Shown: in pieces, positions 32,037 to 33,417 of the stretch | Layout of the letters: each line of letters begins with the position of its first letter | How positions within the stretch are numbered: position 1 is the stretch's first letter | Origin: an uncultured Bacteroidales bacterium | Lineage (GTDB): Bacteria; Bacteroidota; Bacteroidia; Bacteroidales; FEN-979 | DNA: 33,417 bases | Direction of reading: 5' to 3' | NCBI GenBank assembly: GCA_903915465.1 | Contig: CAIWTA010000124.1 | Location: forward strand, 1-33,417 | The notes under the pieces: generated by a model | What the model was told of the DNA's origin: nothing | Database searches by the model: none | Seen by the model: the letters and a program-made list of their open reading frames with translations, nothing else | Position numbers and translations under genes: made by a program

Positions 32037-33180
32037 TGGCTGAAAGAACGTGCAATCCGGACTCATCAATGATCCGTTTTCCTTCAACGGCATTGGTTCC
32101 CTGAAGACGAACAATAATTGGAACAGGGATTTCGCCGATGTTTTTATAGGCATCAACAATGCCTTGTGCAACGCGGTCGCAGCGAACAATTCCTCCAAAG
32201 ATATTTACCAGGATAGCTTTTACGTTTGGATCTTTAAGAATTATCCGGAACCCTTCCTCCACACGTTTTGCGTTAGCTGATCCGCCCACATCAAGGAAAT
32301 TTGCGGGATCACCCCCGCAAAGCTTAATAATGTCCATCGTAGCCATGGCAAGCCCGGCTCCATTTACCATACATCCTACGTTCCCGGTCAATTTTACATA
32401 ATTCAGGTCGTTACGTGTAGCCTCTACTTCGATCGGGTCTTCTTCCTCAAAGTCGCGCATGGATGCAATTTCCGGGTGCCGGAATAGCGCATTGTTGTCG
32501 ATCACGACTTTTGCATCAGCTGCAAGGATTTTGCTGTCAGAAGTTTTGAAAAGTGGGTTAATCTCTACCAATGAAGCATCGCAGCCATCATAAGCAGCAT
32601 ATACAGCATTTACAAATTTCACCATATTTTTAAAAGCTTCACCGCTTAAACCCAGGTTGAATGCTACTTTCCTGGCTTGAAATGGTTGAAGTCCTACCTT
32701 TGGATCGATCTCTTCTGTGAATAGTTGTTCGGGGGACTCTTCTGCCACTTTTTCAATTTCCATTCCACCACGCGTGGAATACATCAGGATAGTATGACCT
32801 TTTTGCCGGTTGAGGAGAATGCTAAAATAAAACTCTTCTGGTTTTGAAGGGCCGGGATAATAAATATTCTGTTCTACCAGGACTTTACGAACTTTTTTAC
32901 CCTCCGGGCCTGTTTGCGGGGAAATTAGCTGCATTCCAAGAATTTGCCCGGTAAAGGTTTTAACTTCTTCCAAGGTCTGAGCAACCTTTACACCGCCGGC
33001 TTTCCCTCTGCCACCGGCATGGACCTGGGCTTTGATTACCCATTTGTCGGAACCTGTTATGTTCTGAATGATCTCAGCAGCTTTTCCGGCTTCTCCGATA
33101 GTCTGGGCCAGGATTCCTTCCGGTACAGCTACGCCAAACTTTTTTAAAATCGATTTACTCTGGAATTCGTGAAGATTCAT
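31990..33180 (-). CDS. sucC: Succinyl-CoA synthetase beta subunit (ADP-forming)
   Basis: SucC, 396 residues, is the nucleotide- and succinate-binding subunit of succinyl-CoA synthetase, a substrate-level phosphorylation step of the TCA cycle. The ATP-grasp start MNLHEFQSKSILKKFGVAVP, the VHAGGRGKAGGVKVA loop, NPLFKTSD, NVGCMVNGAGLAMATMD, GGDPANFLDVGG and NIFGGIVRCDRVAQGIV are all present. The length is typical. The alpha-subunit gene sucD, with the phosphohistidine, is not in the window; downstream is the convergent glycosyltransferase, so sucC is not followed by sucD here. Confidence 0.96.
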   Translation of the reverse strand: MNLHEFQSKSILKKFGVAVPEGILAQTIGEAGKAAEIIQNITGSDKWVIKAQVHAGGRGKAGGVKVAQTLEEVKTFTGQILGMQLISPQTGPEGKKVRKVLVEQNIYYPGPSKPEEFYFSILLNRQKGHTILMYSTRGGMEIEKVAEESPEQLFTEEIDPKVGLQPFQARKVAFNLGLSGEAFKNMVKFVNAVYAAYDGCDASLVEINPLFKTSDSKILAADAKVVIDNNALFRHPEIASMRDFEEEDPIEVEATRNDLNYVKLTGNVGCMVNGAGLAMATMDIIKLCGGDPANFLDVGGSANAKRVEEGFRIILKDPNVKAILVNIFGGIVRCDRVAQGIVDAYKNIGEIPVPIIVRLQGTNAVEGKRIIDESGLHVLSAITLQEAADQVTKVLS

Positions 33181-33203
33181 ATGAAAGTTATTGATTGGGA
33201 TTT

Positions 33204-33211
33204 CAAAAATA
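33204..33211 (-). promoter_or_regulatory. Likely -7 promoter element of sucC
   Basis: Minus-strand TATTTTTG matches TAnnTTTG exactly, 23 nt before the sucC start codon. The expected -33 position has only TTA, so the match is partial. Confidence 0.5.
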
Positions 33212-33236
33212 CAATTTTAAAAGACGGATTAATAAT

Positions 33237-33280
33237 TTCATGACACCAATTTCAATTTTTAATAAAATCATCTTCCTTTA
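33237..33280. repeat. 44-nt dispersed repeat, copy 2
   Basis: Matches 6538-6581 at 40 of 44 positions in the same orientation. It joins directly to the palindromes at 33283-33315, whereas copy 1 is followed by unrelated AT-rich sequence. Confidence 0.8.
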
Positions 33281-33282
33281 CT

Positions 33283-33413
33283 GTACTTTCTTTTGCTTCC
33301 ACCAAAAGAAAGTACCAAAGAAAAGTCACCGCTGTTTGAAATTCACTAAAAATCTTCGTCATTCGCTAAACTGCGGAAACTCGTCGCTGCGCTCCTCAAA
33401 CAGTCCGCAGTTT
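33283..33413. repeat. Pair of perfect palindromes at the right edge
   Basis: GTACTTTCTTTTG (33283-33295) and CAAAAGAAAGTAC (33303-33315) form a 13-bp stem. AAACTGCGGA (33368-33377) and TCCGCAGTTT (33404-33413) form a 10-bp stem around a GC-rich loop. I recognise this as the kind of dispersed intergenic repeat seen widely in Bacteroidota; that is from memory, not from a search. Confidence 0.7.
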
Positions 33414-33417
33414 TTGA

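Larger units (their letters stand above)
33181..33417. other. Repeat-rich right edge
   Basis: No gene is supported. After the sucC promoter come copy 2 of the 44-nt dispersed repeat (33237-33280), a perfect 13-nt inverted repeat GTACTTTCTTTTG/CAAAAGAAAGTAC with a 7-nt loop (33283-33315), and a perfect 10-nt inverted repeat AAACTGCGGA/TCCGCAGTTT (33368-33377 with 33404-33413). The run probably continues beyond the window. Confidence 0.7.

Overview
The window looks like chromosomal DNA of a member of the Bacteroidota, probably an uncultured Bacteroidales-like anaerobe or facultative anaerobe. The signs are a PUR/DUF3276 protein, the type IX secretion component PorQ together with two proteins ending in type IX sorting domains, DUF5683, DUF4412, DUF2851 and a long NusB. 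Several promoters fit the Bacteroidota form (TTTG or TTG, 19-21 nt, TAnnTTTG). Most of the window is ordinary core-genome content, and I see no phage, plasmid, CRISPR array or obvious defence island.

Layout. 1-1309: a repeat-bearing left edge, a leftward Crp/Fnr-family regulator, and a 311-bp gap holding a perfect 31-nt inverted repeat. 1310-7625: a rightward [NiFe]-hydrogenase maturation set, hypF-hypC-hypD-hypE-hypA and then hypB. A 560-bp non-coding block of small hairpins and dispersed repeats separates hypA from hypB. No hydrogenase structural gene is in view. 7609-16239: a long leftward run read as parA-parB-DUF5683-dapB-lepB-DUF4412-ftsK-lolA, which combines chromosome segregation, lysine/peptidoglycan precursor synthesis and envelope biogenesis. 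It has one promoter before parA and an internal one before the DUF4412 gene. 16376-16804: a leftward PUR-family gene with its own terminator. 16981-19834: rightward nusB, porQ and a DUF4197 gene, followed by a 44-bp-period tandem repeat. 20125-22571: a leftward unit read as coiled-coil protein-zapA-structured RNA-rny, where the RNA is very probably 6S RNA. 22619-25563: two tandem paralogous secreted proteins with type IX sorting domains. 25678-28285: rightward DUF2851, a GxxExxY cassette bracketed by inverted 9-mer repeats, and a helix-hairpin-helix protein. 28299-33180: a leftward rhomboid protease, a rightward S41 protease and glycosyltransferase, and leftward sucC. 33181-33417: repeat-rich right edge.

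How the genes fit together. The hyp genes build the Fe(CN)2CO centre (HypF, HypE, HypC, HypD) and deliver nickel (HypA, HypB); the neighbouring Crp/Fnr protein is a plausible regulator. ParA/ParB, FtsK and ZapA link segregation with division. LepB, LolA, PorQ and the two sorting-domain proteins belong to protein export and the outer membrane.

The most interesting items are non-coding: the 6S-like RNA between zapA and rny; a composite dispersed element (REP-like palindrome plus an AT-rich arm) found downstream of both the crp-like gene and rny; the hairpin-array element between hypA and hypB; and the GxxExxY cassette, whose flanking inverted repeats supply stop codons to two genes. I found no clear new multi-gene system.
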